From assembly GCA_027531395.1 (NCBI GenBank), contig JAPZRO010000004.1, positions 186,001 through 250,000 of the forward strand: a DNA stretch of 64,000 bases, in the 5' to 3' direction. Each line of letters starts with the position of its first letter. Position 1 is the first letter of the stretch. This DNA is from Porphyrobacter sp. GTDB taxonomy: Bacteria; Pseudomonadota; Alphaproteobacteria; Sphingomonadales; Sphingomonadaceae. Made by a program: the position numbers and the translations under genes. Under the pieces are notes generated by a model that had not been told where the DNA came from, did not search any database, and worked only from the letters and a program-made list of their open reading frames with translations. Shown here one piece after another: positions 8,429 through 17,771 of this stretch.

Positions 8429-9063
8429 CATCCCCTCCACGGTTTTTCGCGATACCACTTGGTGATCACGTATTTGACGCCCTTTCTGACCTTCATCCCG
8501 TGATGGAGCGTCGCCGGGTTCACGCTTCCGTCCGCCAGGCGATTGTTCCAGCACAGCAATTTCCCCGTTTCGGGCTGAAAGGTCTTGTCGAGCACCTTGA
8601 AACGGGTAGCACCGCCTGCATCGACTTCATTGAGATAGATCATGAAAGTCCACGTGCGGTTGCCCGACAGGGTGCAGAATTGCGCGAAGTCGCGCCCGCC
8701 CGGGGTGAAGTAATCGGTGTGCGGCTTGAACTCCTGCCCTTGCGCGTAGCGCTGGCCTTGCAGCGGCTCGCCATAGGCCGGATCGAGGCCGGAGAGCTGC
8801 GCGATCATCGCCTCGATCCGCTCGACCGCGGGCAGGCCGGCTTCCAGATCGCAGGTCTCGCTGGTGCGGAAATAGGCATCGCCATTGTCGTCGGCGATGG
8901 TAGAGGGGCGGCGGCCCGCGTCGATCAGCGCGATCAACTCGGCGCACAGGGCATGATCGGCAAAGCCGCGCCGCTGGAACAGCTCGGCCTTCGGGGTCGG
9001 CAGACGCTGCACCCCGTCATGCGCGGCCAGCCGTGCGGCGATGGATTCGCTGGCTTCGATCAT
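8428..9063 (-). CDS. 2-oxoglutarate/Fe(II) oxygenase, prolyl 4-hydroxylase family
   Basis: Non-heme iron dioxygenase expected to hydroxylate a protein side chain using 2-oxoglutarate. The double-stranded beta-helix core shows the iron ligands HTD in FKPHTDYFTPGG and the distal His in NPATLHHGMKVRKG. This is followed by K-x-V-I-T-K-W-Y, where a basic residue usually contacts 2-oxoglutarate. ATG 9063 gives 211 residues. An in-frame ATG at 9162 has a weak AAAGG site and would add 33 residues, so the N-terminus is uncertain. It is translationally coupled to the DksA-type gene. The substrate is unknown. Confidence 0.87.
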   Translation of the reverse strand: MIEASESIAARLAAHDGVQRLPTPKAELFQRRGFADHALCAELIALIDAGRRPSTIADDNGDAYFRTSETCDLEAGLPAVERIEAMIAQLSGLDPAYGEPLQGQRYAQGQEFKPHTDYFTPGGRDFAQFCTLSGNRTWTFMIYLNEVDAGGATRFKVLDKTFQPETGKLLCWNNRLADGSVNPATLHHGMKVRKGVKYVITKWYREKPWRG

Positions 9064-9294
9064 GTGGACGAGGATAGATCGCCAGAACGGCGGCGCAATG
9101 ATTTCGCACCCCGCGAAACAATCTTGCGCGAGAGCTTGCGGAAAACAGTTTTCGCTTCCCATCGGCAGGCCTTTGTGCAAGAGGCTCGCGCCCGCCCAAA
9201 GCGCACTTGACCGCGCGCGAGCCTTGCGTAAACCGCGCGCCTCTAGCGCGGGCTTGGCAGCGACCGGCAAGGTTGTTTTCGGGCAGGGGCGTGT

Positions 9295-9372
9295 GGCGAT
9301 CATAGCTCAGTTGGTTAGAGCGCCGGTTTGTGGTACCGGAGGTCACGGGTTCGAACCCCGTTGGTCGCCCCA
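9295..9372 (+). tRNA. tRNA-His (anticodon GTG)
   Basis: A complete cloverleaf: acceptor GGCGATCA pairing with TGGTCGCC, D-arm AGCTCAGTTGGTTAGAGC, anticodon stem CCGGT/ACCGG around TTGTGGT, and T-arm GGG-TTCGAAC-CCC. Reading the first G as G-1 pairs it with C73 and leaves an encoded CCA at 9370-9372. An encoded or added G-1 is the identity element specific to tRNA-His. Confidence 0.97.
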
Positions 9373-9423
9373 TCATCCTCTTCCCCTGTCACGCTGTCCC
9401 GCGCCGGAAACGGGGACACGCTG

Positions 9424-10491
9424 ATGACCGCTTTCTGGGCCGAGCCCGATTTCGACGCGCACGAATGCGTGCAGCTGGTGCATGACCGGGCGAGCGGCCT
9501 GACCGCGATCATCGCGATCCATTCGACTCACTGCGGCCCCGCTGCGGGCGGCACCCGCTTCTGGCATTACAATGATCCCGCCGGCGCGATGCGCGATGCG
9601 CTGCGCCTGTCGCGCGGGATGAGCTACAAGAACGCCATGGCCGGCCTGCCGATGGGCGGCGGCAAGGCGGTGATCCTCGCTGACGAGCAACGCATCAAGA
9701 CGCCCGAAATGCTCGCCGCTTTCGGCGATGCCGTGGAGGCGCTGGGCGGGCGCTATGTCACTGCCGAGGATGTCGGCATCACCGAAGCGGACATGGTCGC
9801 GGTCTCGCAGCGCACCGCGCATGTGTCCGGCCTGCCGGTGGCGGGCGAGGGCAGCGCGGGCGGCGATCCCGGCCCGTTCACCGCGATGGGCATCTTCCTC
9901 GGCATCAAGGCCGCCGTGAAGCACAAGCTCGGCAAGGACAGCCTCGCGGGCGTCCATGTGGCGGTGCAGGGCACCGGCTCGGTCGGCGGCGGCGTGGCGC
10001 GGCTGCTGGCCAAGGACGGCGCGAAGCTGACGCTGGCCGACATCCATGCCGAACGCGCCGCCGGGCTCGCGCGCGAGCTGGGCGGACAGGCCGTAGCATC
10101 CGACGCGATCATGTCGGTTGGCTGCGACGTGTTCAGCCCCAATGCGCTGGGCGCGATCCTCGACGAGGAGGGCATTGCCCGGCTCGACTGCGCGGTGGTG
10201 GCAGGCGGCGCCAACAACCAGCTGGCCCGCCCCGAGCATGGCGCGCTGCTGGCGGAGCGCGGCATCCTCTATGCGCCGGACTACGTGATCAACGCCGGCG
10301 GGATCATCTCGGTCGCGCTCGAATATCTCGCCCGTCGCGAGGGTGCACCGGCCGACATCAACGAGGTGCGCCGCCGGCTCGCGCAGATTCCCGGGCGGCT
10401 CGAATCGATCTGGGCCGAAAGCGACGCCACCGGCGTGCCGTCCGATGTGGTCGCCGACCGCATGGCCCAGAAGCTGATCGGGCGCGGCTGA
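9424..10491 (+). CDS. Leu/Phe/Val/Glu-type amino acid dehydrogenase
   Basis: NAD-dependent oxidative deaminase of branched or aromatic amino acids. The 355-residue product has the catalytic Lys in GLPMGGGKAVI (K81), preceded by SYKN (K69) of the substrate site. A C-terminal Rossmann domain carries VAVQGTGSVGGGVARLL. APDYVINAGGIISVALEY is typical of leucine dehydrogenases. ATG 9424 is chosen; an open frame continuing upstream runs into tRNA-His. Leucine or phenylalanine specificity cannot be decided by eye. A 6-bp GC hairpin with a TTCG loop follows at 10503. Confidence 0.92.
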   Translation: MTAFWAEPDFDAHECVQLVHDRASGLTAIIAIHSTHCGPAAGGTRFWHYNDPAGAMRDALRLSRGMSYKNAMAGLPMGGGKAVILADEQRIKTPEMLAAFGDAVEALGGRYVTAEDVGITEADMVAVSQRTAHVSGLPVAGEGSAGGDPGPFTAMGIFLGIKAAVKHKLGKDSLAGVHVAVQGTGSVGGGVARLLAKDGAKLTLADIHAERAAGLARELGGQAVASDAIMSVGCDVFSPNALGAILDEEGIARLDCAVVAGGANNQLARPEHGALLAERGILYAPDYVINAGGIISVALEYLARREGAPADINEVRRRLAQIPGRLESIWAESDATGVPSDVVADRMAQKLIGRG

Positions 10492-10502
10492 GCCTTGTGG
10501 CA

Positions 10503-10518
10503 CCCGCCTTCGGGCGGG
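10503..10518 (+). terminator. GC hairpin with TTCG tetraloop after the dehydrogenase
   Basis: CCCGCC-TTCG-GGCGGG, a perfect 6-bp stem 11 bp after the stop codon. No U-tract follows, so it may end transcription only weakly or protect the 3' end. Confidence 0.5.
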
Positions 10519-10596
10519 AACTAATCGGGGCGTGCATGAATTGCAGTCTTGTCCCGGACGGGTGTAAGGCTACAAGCCCCGCCAGACGCTAACGCC

Positions 10597-11355
10597 ATGC
10601 ACATCTACGCAAACCCCACCCGATTCCTCGCCCTTGCGAAGTGGCTGATGCCGCTGCTGTTCTGGAGCGGCCTCGTGCTGTCGCTCGGTGCGATCGCGTG
10701 GGGCCTGTTCGTGGTCCCGCCCGACCGGCTGATGGGCGAGACGGTGCGCATCCTGTTCATCCATGTCCCCGCCGCGTGGCTGGGGATGGGCGGTTGGGCG
10801 GGAATCGCCATTTCCAGCGCCATGCTGCTGATCTGGAAGCACCCGCTCGCAGCGCTCTCGGCCCGGGCGATTGCCGTACCGGGGATGGTGTTCTGCGCGA
10901 TCTGCCTTGCCACCGGCTCGATCTGGGGCCGACCGACCTGGGGCACCTGGTGGGAGTGGGACGGGCGGCTGACCTCGATGCTCGTCCTGCTGTTCCTCTA
11001 CGCCGGCTACATCGCCCTGTCGCAGGCCGCCGCGCGCGAGGGCACGACGCCCAAGATCGCCGCGATCTTCGGTCTTGTGGGCGCGATCAACGTGCCGATC
11101 ATCAACCGCTCGGTGGTGTGGTGGAACTCGCTCCACCAGCCGCCCAGCATCACCATGGGCAAGAGCGCGATCGATGCCGCCTATCTGTGGCCGCTGCTGA
11201 TCGCGGTGGTCGGCTTCTCGCTGCTGTTCGGCGGGATCGTGCTGATGCGGATGCGCGCGCTGATCGCCGAGGCGCAGGTCGAGGCGCGGTTGCGCCGCCG
11301 TGCGCTGGACGATGACGCGCCGCTTGCCGCGGCCCCCGTGATGGAGCAGGCGTGA
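10597..11355 (+). CDS. ccmC: Heme exporter subunit CcmC
   Basis: Polytopic inner-membrane protein of cytochrome c maturation (System I) that loads heme onto CcmE. The 252-residue product has six hydrophobic segments and the tryptophan-rich WWD-type motif (WGTWWEWDGRLTS) around residues 110-122. Flanking His residues in conserved positions (FIHVPAAW, SLHQPP) would be heme ligands. ATG 10597 was chosen over an upstream TTG at 10549 because it begins just before the first membrane segment. It opens the ccmCDEFGH operon; ccmA and ccmB are not in this window. Confidence 0.95.
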   Translation: MHIYANPTRFLALAKWLMPLLFWSGLVLSLGAIAWGLFVVPPDRLMGETVRILFIHVPAAWLGMGGWAGIAISSAMLLIWKHPLAALSARAIAVPGMVFCAICLATGSIWGRPTWGTWWEWDGRLTSMLVLLFLYAGYIALSQAAAREGTTPKIAAIFGLVGAINVPIINRSVVWWNSLHQPPSITMGKSAIDAAYLWPLLIAVVGFSLLFGGIVLMRMRALIAEAQVEARLRRRALDDDAPLAAAPVMEQA

Positions 11356-11495
11356 TGCGCGAGGAACTGGCGCAATGGGATTTCGTCATCCTCGCCTACG
11401 GGGTAGGTCTGGTTGCGCTCGCGGCCGTGAGCATCTGGGCGTGGCGGGCGATGCGCAATGCCGAGGCGCGCCGCGATGCCGCGCGGCGGCGCTGA
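11355..11495 (+). CDS. ccmD: Small heme exporter subunit CcmD
   Basis: A 46-residue protein with one membrane helix (FVILAYGVGLVALAAVSIWAW) and a very basic C-terminal tail (RRDAARRR), the normal topology of CcmD. It stabilises the CcmABC-CcmE heme-release complex. Its ATG overlaps the ccmC TGA (GTGATG), and its stop lies 13 bp before ccmE, exactly the expected operon slot. Assignment rests on size, topology and position, since CcmD sequences are poorly conserved. Confidence 0.88.
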   Translation: MREELAQWDFVILAYGVGLVALAAVSIWAWRAMRNAEARRDAARRR

Positions 11496-11508
11496 GAAGG
11501 AGCAGGGC

Positions 11509-11970
11509 ATGAAGGCCAAGCATCAACGTCTCGTGCTGGTGGTGATCGCCGTGCTGGCGATCGTCGGCGCGGGGCTGCTGGCAGCGTGGTCCCTGCGCAA
11601 TCAGGCGAATTACTTCTACCTGCCCGAGCAGATGGCCTCAGATCCGCCCGAAGTCGGGCAGGCGGTGCGGCTTGGCGGGATGGTGCAGGCCGGATCGATC
11701 AAGACCGCCGCTGACGGCGTGACGGTCGACTTCATGGTCACCGGCAACACCGATGCGGCCATTCCGGTGCGCTATAGCGGCATTCTGCCCGATCTCTTCG
11801 TCGAGAATTCCGGCGTGGTGGCCGAAGGCAGCCTTGGCCCGGACGGGGTGTTCATCGCCACCAACCTGCTCGCCAAGCATGACGAGAACTACGTGCCCAA
11901 GGAGCTGGAAGGCATGGGCACCAAGGAAGCCGCGAAGATGGCTGCCGACACCACGGTCGGGCTGGACTAG
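11509..11970 (+). CDS. ccmE: Cytochrome c maturation heme chaperone CcmE
   Basis: Periplasmic heme chaperone anchored by one N-terminal helix (LVLVVIAVLAIVGAGLL). It binds heme covalently through a His, seen here as H124 in LLAKHDENYVP, followed by the conserved Tyr at 128. The OB-fold beta-barrel spans about residues 40-125. ATG 11509 has an AAGGAG site 8 bp upstream. The 153-residue length is normal for the family. Confidence 0.96.
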   Translation: MKAKHQRLVLVVIAVLAIVGAGLLAAWSLRNQANYFYLPEQMASDPPEVGQAVRLGGMVQAGSIKTAADGVTVDFMVTGNTDAAIPVRYSGILPDLFVENSGVVAEGSLGPDGVFIATNLLAKHDENYVPKELEGMGTKEAAKMAADTTVGLD

Positions 11971-11999
11971 GCACAAGGGACAAGGTGAGGGGCTGAGCA

Positions 12000-13982
12000 A
12001 TGATTGCCGAAATCGGACTTGCCGCCCTGTGGCTCGCTGCGGCGCTGGCGGTGCTGCAGATGGTCTCGGGCGCGATGGCCTTGCGCGTTCCCGAAGGCGA
12101 AGCCGCGCCGCTGGCGATCTACACCCGCCCGGCCGCGATCGTGCAGGCGTTCCTGGCGGTGCTGGCCTTCTTCCTGCTGCTCTATTCCTTCGCCGTCACC
12201 GACCTGTCGATCAAGCTGGTGGCGACCAATTCGCATTCGATGAAGCCGCTGATCTACAAGCTCACCGGCACCTGGGGTAATCACGAGGGCTCGATGCTGC
12301 TGTGGGTCGGCGTGCTGGCCGCGTCGGGCGGTCTGCTGGCAGCCTTCGAGAAGCGCCTGCCCGAACGCACCATGGGCGCGACGCTGGCGGTGCAGGGCTT
12401 CGTGGCACTGGGCTTCTATGCCTTCCTGCTCCTGTCCTCCAACCCGTTCGAGCGCCTGCCGGTGCCGGCGGTCGAAGGCACCGGGCTCAACCCGCTGCTG
12501 CAGGACATCGGCCTCGCGATCCATCCGCCGACGCTCTACGCGGGCTATGTCGGCCTGTCGGTCGCCTTCAGCCTCGCCATGGGCGCGCTGCTGACGCGCG
12601 AGGTCAACCCCTCCTTCGCCCGCGCGATGCGCCCCTGGGTGCTGGGCGCGTGGGTGCTCCTGACGCTGGGGATCACGGCGGGTTCGTTCTGGGCCTATTA
12701 CGAGCTTGGCTGGGGCGGCTGGTGGTTCTGGGACCCGGTCGAGAACGCCTCGCTGATGCCGTGGCTCGCGGCGACCGCGCTGATGCACTCGGTGAGCGTG
12801 CTGGCTGCGCGTGACGCTTTGCGCACATGGACGATCATGCTTGGGGTGCTGGCCTTCTCGATGTCGATGCTGGGCACCTTCCTCGTGCGTTCTGGCGTGC
12901 TGACCAGCGTCCATGCCTTTGCGGTGGACCCGGAACGCGGCAGCTTCATCCTCGCGCTGCTGGGGCTCTATATCGGCGGGGCCTTCACCATCTTCGCGCT
13001 GCGCGCGGGGGCCGTGGCCGAGGGCAAGCGGTTCGCCGCGACCAGCCGCGAGGGTGCGCTGGTGTTCAACAACGTGATGCTCTCGGCGATCCTCGCGATC
13101 GTGCTGCTGGGCACGCTCTATCCGCTGCTGACCGAGGCCTTCGACGTGCGCGTCAGCGTCGGCCCGCCCTACTTCAATCCGGCCTCGGCGATCTTCGCAA
13201 TTCCCATGCTGCTGGTGATGGCGGTCGGCCCGCTGCTGCGCTGGCGCGCGGACAAGCCGGCGCGCATCCAGTTCGAGATGCTGCTGATCGCCGCGGTGCT
13301 GATCGGTGCGATCGCGCTGGTGAGCTTCTTCGGCTCCTATCCCTTCCTGCCGCTGCTCGGGCTGGGGCTCGCCCCGGCGCTGGCGGTGGCGGCGGTGCTG
13401 CCGCTGCGGGGCCGCAATCTGCGGCGCGTTCCGGCGGCGACCTGGGGCATGGTGCTCGCCCATTTCGGGGTCGCGGTCTCGCTGTTCGGCATGGCCTGCG
13501 AGGGTGCCTTCACGCAGGAACGCCTCGCGGCAGTCGCTCCGGGCGGCACCGAGCAGGTCGGCGATTTCAGCGTCACGCTGGAAAGCGTCGCGCCGGTGGC
13601 CGGCCCGAACTGGACCGCGATCGAGGCGCGGCTGGCGGTGCGGCAGGGCGATGGCGAACCGGTGATCCTCTCCCCGCAGGCCCGCAATTTCTGGTCGCCC
13701 CCGCAGGCCACCAGCGAAAGCGCGCTGCTGACCAAGTGGAACGGGCAGCTTTACGCGGTGATCGGCAATCAGGCCGAGGACGGGCGCTGGCAGATCCGCG
13801 TGTGGTGGAAGCCGTTTGTCACCTTCATCTGGTATGGCGGCATCCTCATCGCGCTCGGCGGTGTGCTGGCGATCGCGGGCCGGGTGCGGGTCGATGTGAA
13901 GCGCCGCAAGGCGGTGAAACTGGGCGACGCGCGCCGCGCCGATCTCGAAGCGCTCGGCGCTGCACCGGTTCCGGCGGAGTAG
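12000..13982 (+). CDS. ccmF: Heme lyase subunit CcmF
   Basis: Large polytopic membrane protein (660 residues, about 14-15 helices) that, with CcmH, ligates heme to apocytochrome c. It contains the WWD domain WGGWWFWDPVENASLMPW, and flanking conserved His residues are present. A C-terminal periplasmic domain lies between the last two helices. AAGGTGAGGG precedes ATG 12000. It sits 29 bp after ccmE and 7 bp before ccmG. Confidence 0.96.
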   Translation: MIAEIGLAALWLAAALAVLQMVSGAMALRVPEGEAAPLAIYTRPAAIVQAFLAVLAFFLLLYSFAVTDLSIKLVATNSHSMKPLIYKLTGTWGNHEGSMLLWVGVLAASGGLLAAFEKRLPERTMGATLAVQGFVALGFYAFLLLSSNPFERLPVPAVEGTGLNPLLQDIGLAIHPPTLYAGYVGLSVAFSLAMGALLTREVNPSFARAMRPWVLGAWVLLTLGITAGSFWAYYELGWGGWWFWDPVENASLMPWLAATALMHSVSVLAARDALRTWTIMLGVLAFSMSMLGTFLVRSGVLTSVHAFAVDPERGSFILALLGLYIGGAFTIFALRAGAVAEGKRFAATSREGALVFNNVMLSAILAIVLLGTLYPLLTEAFDVRVSVGPPYFNPASAIFAIPMLLVMAVGPLLRWRADKPARIQFEMLLIAAVLIGAIALVSFFGSYPFLPLLGLGLAPALAVAAVLPLRGRNLRRVPAATWGMVLAHFGVAVSLFGMACEGAFTQERLAAVAPGGTEQVGDFSVTLESVAPVAGPNWTAIEARLAVRQGDGEPVILSPQARNFWSPPQATSESALLTKWNGQLYAVIGNQAEDGRWQIRVWWKPFVTFIWYGGILIALGGVLAIAGRVRVDVKRRKAVKLGDARRADLEALGAAPVPAE

Positions 13983-13989
13983 GCCGATC

Positions 13990-14520
13990 GTGAAGAACCG
14001 CCTTCTGCTGTGGGTGCCGCTCGCCCTGTTCGCCTTCTTCGCGGGGCTGGCGGGCTATATGCTGACCCAGGAAAAGGACCAGTTCGTCGAGAGCACGATG
14101 ATCGGCCAGCCGCTGCCCGATTTCGCGCTCGAGCCGGCGTTTGAAGGACTGCCGGGCGCGGCCAAGGCGGATTTCGTGGGCGGCGGTCCGCGCCTGCTCA
14201 ATGTCTGGGCGAGCTGGTGCCTGCCCTGCATCGCCGAGGCGCCGCAGCTCGAAGCGCTCAAGGCGCAAGGGGTGGAGATCATCGGCATCGCCATCCGCGA
14301 CCGGCCCGAGGATGTCGCCAATTTCCTTGCAGCGCACGGCAACCCCTACAGCCGCATCGGCTCCGACCGCATCTCCGAGGTGCAGCTGGCGATCGGCTCG
14401 TCGGGTGTGCCCGAGACCTTCGTGATCGATGCCAAGGGCGTGATCCGCTACCAGCATATCGGCGACATCCGTGCGGATGACGTGGCGGTGTTGCTGGCCG
14501 AACTGGAGAAGGCGAAATGA
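13990..14520 (+). CDS. ccmG: Thiol:disulfide reductase CcmG (DsbE)
   Basis: Membrane-anchored periplasmic thioredoxin-fold protein that reduces the CXXCH cysteines of apocytochrome c. The 176-residue product has one N-terminal anchor helix, the active site WASWCLPC (C77 and C80), and the cis-Pro region GVPETFVID. The start is GTG 13990. Its last codons overlap ccmH (AAATGA). Confidence 0.95.
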   Translation: MKNRLLLWVPLALFAFFAGLAGYMLTQEKDQFVESTMIGQPLPDFALEPAFEGLPGAAKADFVGGGPRLLNVWASWCLPCIAEAPQLEALKAQGVEIIGIAIRDRPEDVANFLAAHGNPYSRIGSDRISEVQLAIGSSGVPETFVIDAKGVIRYQHIGDIRADDVAVLLAELEKAK

Positions 14521-14957
14521 TCCGCGCCGCTTTTGCCGCCATGCTGGTGCTGCTCGCGGTGCTGCTGCCCCGGCCGCTGGGTGCGCAGGACACCATGCCG
14601 CCCGCGCCCTATGCCTATAACCAGCTCGACGATCCCCGGCTCGAAGCCGAGGCCGCCGCGCTGATGCATACGCTGCGCTGCCTCAAGTGCCAGTCGCAGT
14701 CGATTGCCGACTCCGACGCGCCGATGGCAGGCGACATGCGCCATCAGGTGAGGAGCCGCATTCTCGCCGGCGAGAGCCCCGACCAGATCCGTAGCTGGCT
14801 GATCGCGCGCTATGGCGACTATGTCAGCTACGAGCCCGAGGTGAGCAGCACCACCTGGCCGCTGTTCGCGGTGCCGGTGCTGGTGATCCTGCTGGTCGCA
14901 GGCGTGCTGCTGCGGCGGCTCGGCAAGCGGCGTTCGGATGCGGGAGAGGCGGCATGA
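14517..14957 (+). CDS. ccmH: Cytochrome c maturation protein CcmH (CycL)
   Basis: Periplasmic three-helix thioreductase with the LRCLKCQ motif (C55, C58), acting on the apocytochrome-CcmG disulfide and partnering CcmF. The 146-residue protein has a signal peptide and a single C-terminal anchor (LFAVPVLVILLVAGVLL) followed by a basic tail. The start codon overlaps ccmG and the stop overlaps the next gene (ATGA in both cases). Confidence 0.95.
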   Translation: MIRAAFAAMLVLLAVLLPRPLGAQDTMPPAPYAYNQLDDPRLEAEAAALMHTLRCLKCQSQSIADSDAPMAGDMRHQVRSRILAGESPDQIRSWLIARYGDYVSYEPEVSSTTWPLFAVPVLVILLVAGVLLRRLGKRRSDAGEAA

Positions 14958-15601
14958 TCGGGGGCTGGCTCGCCGTTGCGTCGCTGGCGCTCGCCGCCTT
15001 TGCGCTCGCGGCCTTCCTGCTGCGCCTGCCGCGTCAGGGCCTGACGCTGTTCGGTGCGGTGCTGGTGTTTGGCCTCGCGGGCTATGCGTGGCAGGGTTCG
15101 CCCGGCCTGCCGTCGGCTCCCAAGGCGCCCGAGAGCCGCGTGTCCGATCAGGGCGAGGCGATGGTCGAAGGGCGCGCCGCGCTGTTCGATCGCACCACCC
15201 CGCCGCCCGACTATCTGCTCACCTCCGATGCCTATGCCCGGCGCGGGCGGTTCGGCGATGCCGCGGGCCTGCTGCGGCGCGGGCTGGAAGAGAACCCGAA
15301 CGACCTCGAAAGCTGGCTCGCGCTCGGCCTTGCGCTGGTGGGCCATGCCGACGGTACGGTAACCCCGGCGGCGGTGCAGGCCTTCGGCCGCGCCCGCGCG
15401 ATCGATCCGAACAATCCCGGCGCGGACTACTTCCTCGGCTTTGCCTATCTTCAGAGCGGAGAGGTGCGCGCTGCGCGTGCCGTGTGGGCGAGCCTGGTCG
15501 AACGTTCGCCCCCCGATGCCCCTTGGCGCGAGGGGCTGGCGGCGGAAGTCGCGCGGCTCGACGACATGATCGCGCGCGCGCCGATGCTGCAAGGGCAGTG
15601 A
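14954..15601 (+). CDS. CcmI-like TPR membrane protein
   Basis: Last gene of the ccm operon, 215 residues: two N-terminal membrane segments joined by a short basic loop, then TPR-like helical repeats (EENPNDLESWLALGLALV, AIDPNNPGADYFLGFAYLQSG). CcmI acts as the apocytochrome c chaperone for the CcmFH complex. This protein is about half the length of typical full-size CcmI and keeps mainly the membrane part and a compact TPR block. The start overlaps the ccmH stop. Function is inferred from position and architecture. Confidence 0.8.
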   Translation: MIGGWLAVASLALAAFALAAFLLRLPRQGLTLFGAVLVFGLAGYAWQGSPGLPSAPKAPESRVSDQGEAMVEGRAALFDRTTPPPDYLLTSDAYARRGRFGDAAGLLRRGLEENPNDLESWLALGLALVGHADGTVTPAAVQAFGRARAIDPNNPGADYFLGFAYLQSGEVRAARAVWASLVERSPPDAPWREGLAAEVARLDDMIARAPMLQGQ

Positions 15602-15738
15602 GGCCCGCGTGTCCACCATGTGTCGCGCATGCGTCGCATGTTGCGGCTGCGAAAACACAGTGCTAGGCGCGCCGCCTCTCCGGCTTGAGTCGCTTGGGCG
15701 GGATGGGCAGTACCGAACTGACGGGAAATCCGATTGAG

Positions 15739-17682
15739 ATGACCAGCACCGCTTCCCCCGCAACGCCTGACGACAGCAATGGCCACGGCCACGGTCACAG
15801 CGCCTCCACCGCCGCGCTGGCGATCGGCGCGGTTGGTGTGGTGTTCGGCGACATCGGCACCAGCCCGCTTTACGCCTTCCGCGAGACCTTCGCCTCGCAC
15901 CACGGCGCGCCGGGCATCTCGCCCGATGCGGCGCATATTCACGGCGTGCTGAGCCTCGTGTTCTGGTCGATGATGATGGTGGTGACCGTCAAATACGTCC
16001 TCACCATCACCCGCGCCGACAACAAGGGGGAGGGCGGGAGCCTCGCGCTGCTGGCGCTGATCCGCCGCGCCTCCGATTCTGCCGGGTGGACCGCACCGCT
16101 GGTGCTGCTGGGCGTGTTCGCCACCGCGTTGTTCTACGGCGACAGCATGATCACCCCGGCGATCTCGGTGCTCTCGGCCACCGAGGGCCTGCAATATATC
16201 GTCCCCGGGTTCGAGCCGTGGATCGTGCCCACCGCGATCGCGATCCTCGTGTGCCTGTTCGCGCTGCAATCGCGCGGCACCGAGAAGGTGGGCAAGCTGT
16301 TCGGCCCGATCATGCTGACCTATTTCGCGATGCTGGCGACGCTGGGCGTGATGCACCTCACCGCCAATCCGGCGATCATCCTCGAGACGGTCAACCCGCT
16401 CAACGCGCTCAATTTCTTCGTCACCGACGGGTTCACCGCCTTCATCGCGCTGGGCAGCGTCGTGCTGGCGGTGACGGGGGCGGAGGCGCTCTACGCCGAC
16501 ATGGGCCATTTCGGACGCAAGCCGATCGGCATTTCGTGGCTGGTGTTCGTATTCCCGGCGCTGATGCTCAACTACATGGGGCAGGGCGCGCTGGTGCTGT
16601 CGCAGACCTCGCCTGAGGCGACCGCGGCGCTGATCAAGGATCCGTTCTTCTTGATGATCCCCGATGCCGTGCAGGTGCCGGTGGTGATCCTTGCGCTGCT
16701 CGCCACGATCATCGCCAGCCAGGCGGTGATCTCGGGCGCGTTCAGCCTCACCCAGCAGGCGATCCAGCTCGGCTTCATCCCGCGCATGGATATCCTGCAT
16801 ACCAGCGCCAAAGCAGCCGGGCAGATCTACATTCCGGCGATCAACTGGGGCCTGATGGTGATGGTGATCCTGCTGGTGCTGTTCTTCCAGTCCTCCAGCA
16901 ACCTTGCCGCCGCCTACGGCATCGCGGTGACCGGGGCGATGTTCATCGACACTCTGTTGCTCGCTGCCGTGCTCACCGCCCTCTGGCGCTGGCCGCTATG
17001 GAAGGCGCTGCCGCTGGTGGCGATCTTCCTGATCGTCGATGTCGCCTATTTCGGCGCGAACCTGATCAAGGTGCCGCAGGGCGGGTGGGTGCCGCTGGTC
17101 ATCGGCTTCGTGATCTTCACCCTGCTGACCACCTGGGCGCGCGGGCGCAAGCTGATGCGCGAACGCATGAGCGAGAGCGCGTTGCCGCTGGAGATCTTCG
17201 CCAAGTCGGCCAAGAACTCCGCCGTGCGCGTGCCGGGGACGGCGATCTTCATGGCCTCGACCACCGCCGGCGTGCCCTCCGCGCTGCTGCACAACATCAA
17301 GCACAACAAGGTGCTGCACGAACGCGTTGTGATTCTCACGATCAACATCGCCGACGTGCCCTTCGTCGGCCCGCACAAGCGGTGCGAGATGACCGATCTG
17401 GGCGACGGCTTCTACCGCGCGGTGCTCAACTACGGCTTCATGGAAGAGACCGACGTGCCGCAAGGTCTCAAGACCATGGAGCGTTGCGGTGGCGAATTCG
17501 ACATGATGCACACCAGCTTCTTCCTCTCGCGCCAGACCCTGATCCCGAGCGATCACCCCGGCATGTCGATCTGGCGCGAAAAGGTGTTCGCGTGGATGCT
17601 GCGCAATGCGGCGAGCGCGATGGACTTCTTCAAGCTCCCCACCAACCGCGTGGTCGAGCTCGGGAGCCAGCTGGAGATCTGA
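15739..17682 (+). CDS. kup: Low-affinity potassium transporter Kup
   Basis: Twelve-helix K+/H+ symporter with a cytoplasmic C-terminal domain. The 647-residue product has the family signature [17 protein letters not shown] near the N-terminus and [18 protein letters not shown] in the next helices. A His/Gly-rich stretch (GHGHGHS) precedes the first helix. Three in-frame starts exist (TTG 15685, ATG 15703, ATG 15739). I use 15739 because the homologous core begins soon after it and its upstream spacing is better, but the N-terminus is uncertain. The stop TGATG overlaps a possible start of the next gene. Confidence 0.94.
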   Translation: MTSTASPATPDDSNGHGHGHSASTAALAIGAVGVVFGDIGTSPLYAFRETFASHHGAPGISPDAAHIHGVLSLVFWSMMMVVTVKYVLTITRADNKGEGGSLALLALIRRASDSAGWTAPLVLLGVFATALFYGDSMITPAISVLSATEGLQYIVPGFEPWIVPTAIAILVCLFALQSRGTEKVGKLFGPIMLTYFAMLATLGVMHLTANPAIILETVNPLNALNFFVTDGFTAFIALGSVVLAVTGAEALYADMGHFGRKPIGISWLVFVFPALMLNYMGQGALVLSQTSPEATAALIKDPFFLMIPDAVQVPVVILALLATIIASQAVISGAFSLTQQAIQLGFIPRMDILHTSAKAAGQIYIPAINWGLMVMVILLVLFFQSSSNLAAAYGIAVTGAMFIDTLLLAAVLTALWRWPLWKALPLVAIFLIVDVAYFGANLIKVPQGGWVPLVIGFVIFTLLTTWARGRKLMRERMSESALPLEIFAKSAKNSAVRVPGTAIFMASTTAGVPSALLHNIKHNKVLHERVVILTINIADVPFVGPHKRCEMTDLGDGFYRAVLNYGFMEETDVPQGLKTMERCGGEFDMMHTSFFLSRQTLIPSDHPGMSIWREKVFAWMLRNAASAMDFFKLPTNRVVELGSQLEI

Positions 17683-17771
17683 TGCTGCGGCCGGCTGCGG
17701 TCATGCTGGCCTTGCTGGCGACGGCCTGCGCGGTTGAACAGCCACAGCCGGGCGCGCGCGAGGAGGCCGCC

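Noticed and set aside
9041..9424. A 127-codon plus-strand frame across tRNA-His
   Set aside because: It reads through the tRNA gene and overlaps the start of the hydroxylase on the other strand; no domain is visible.
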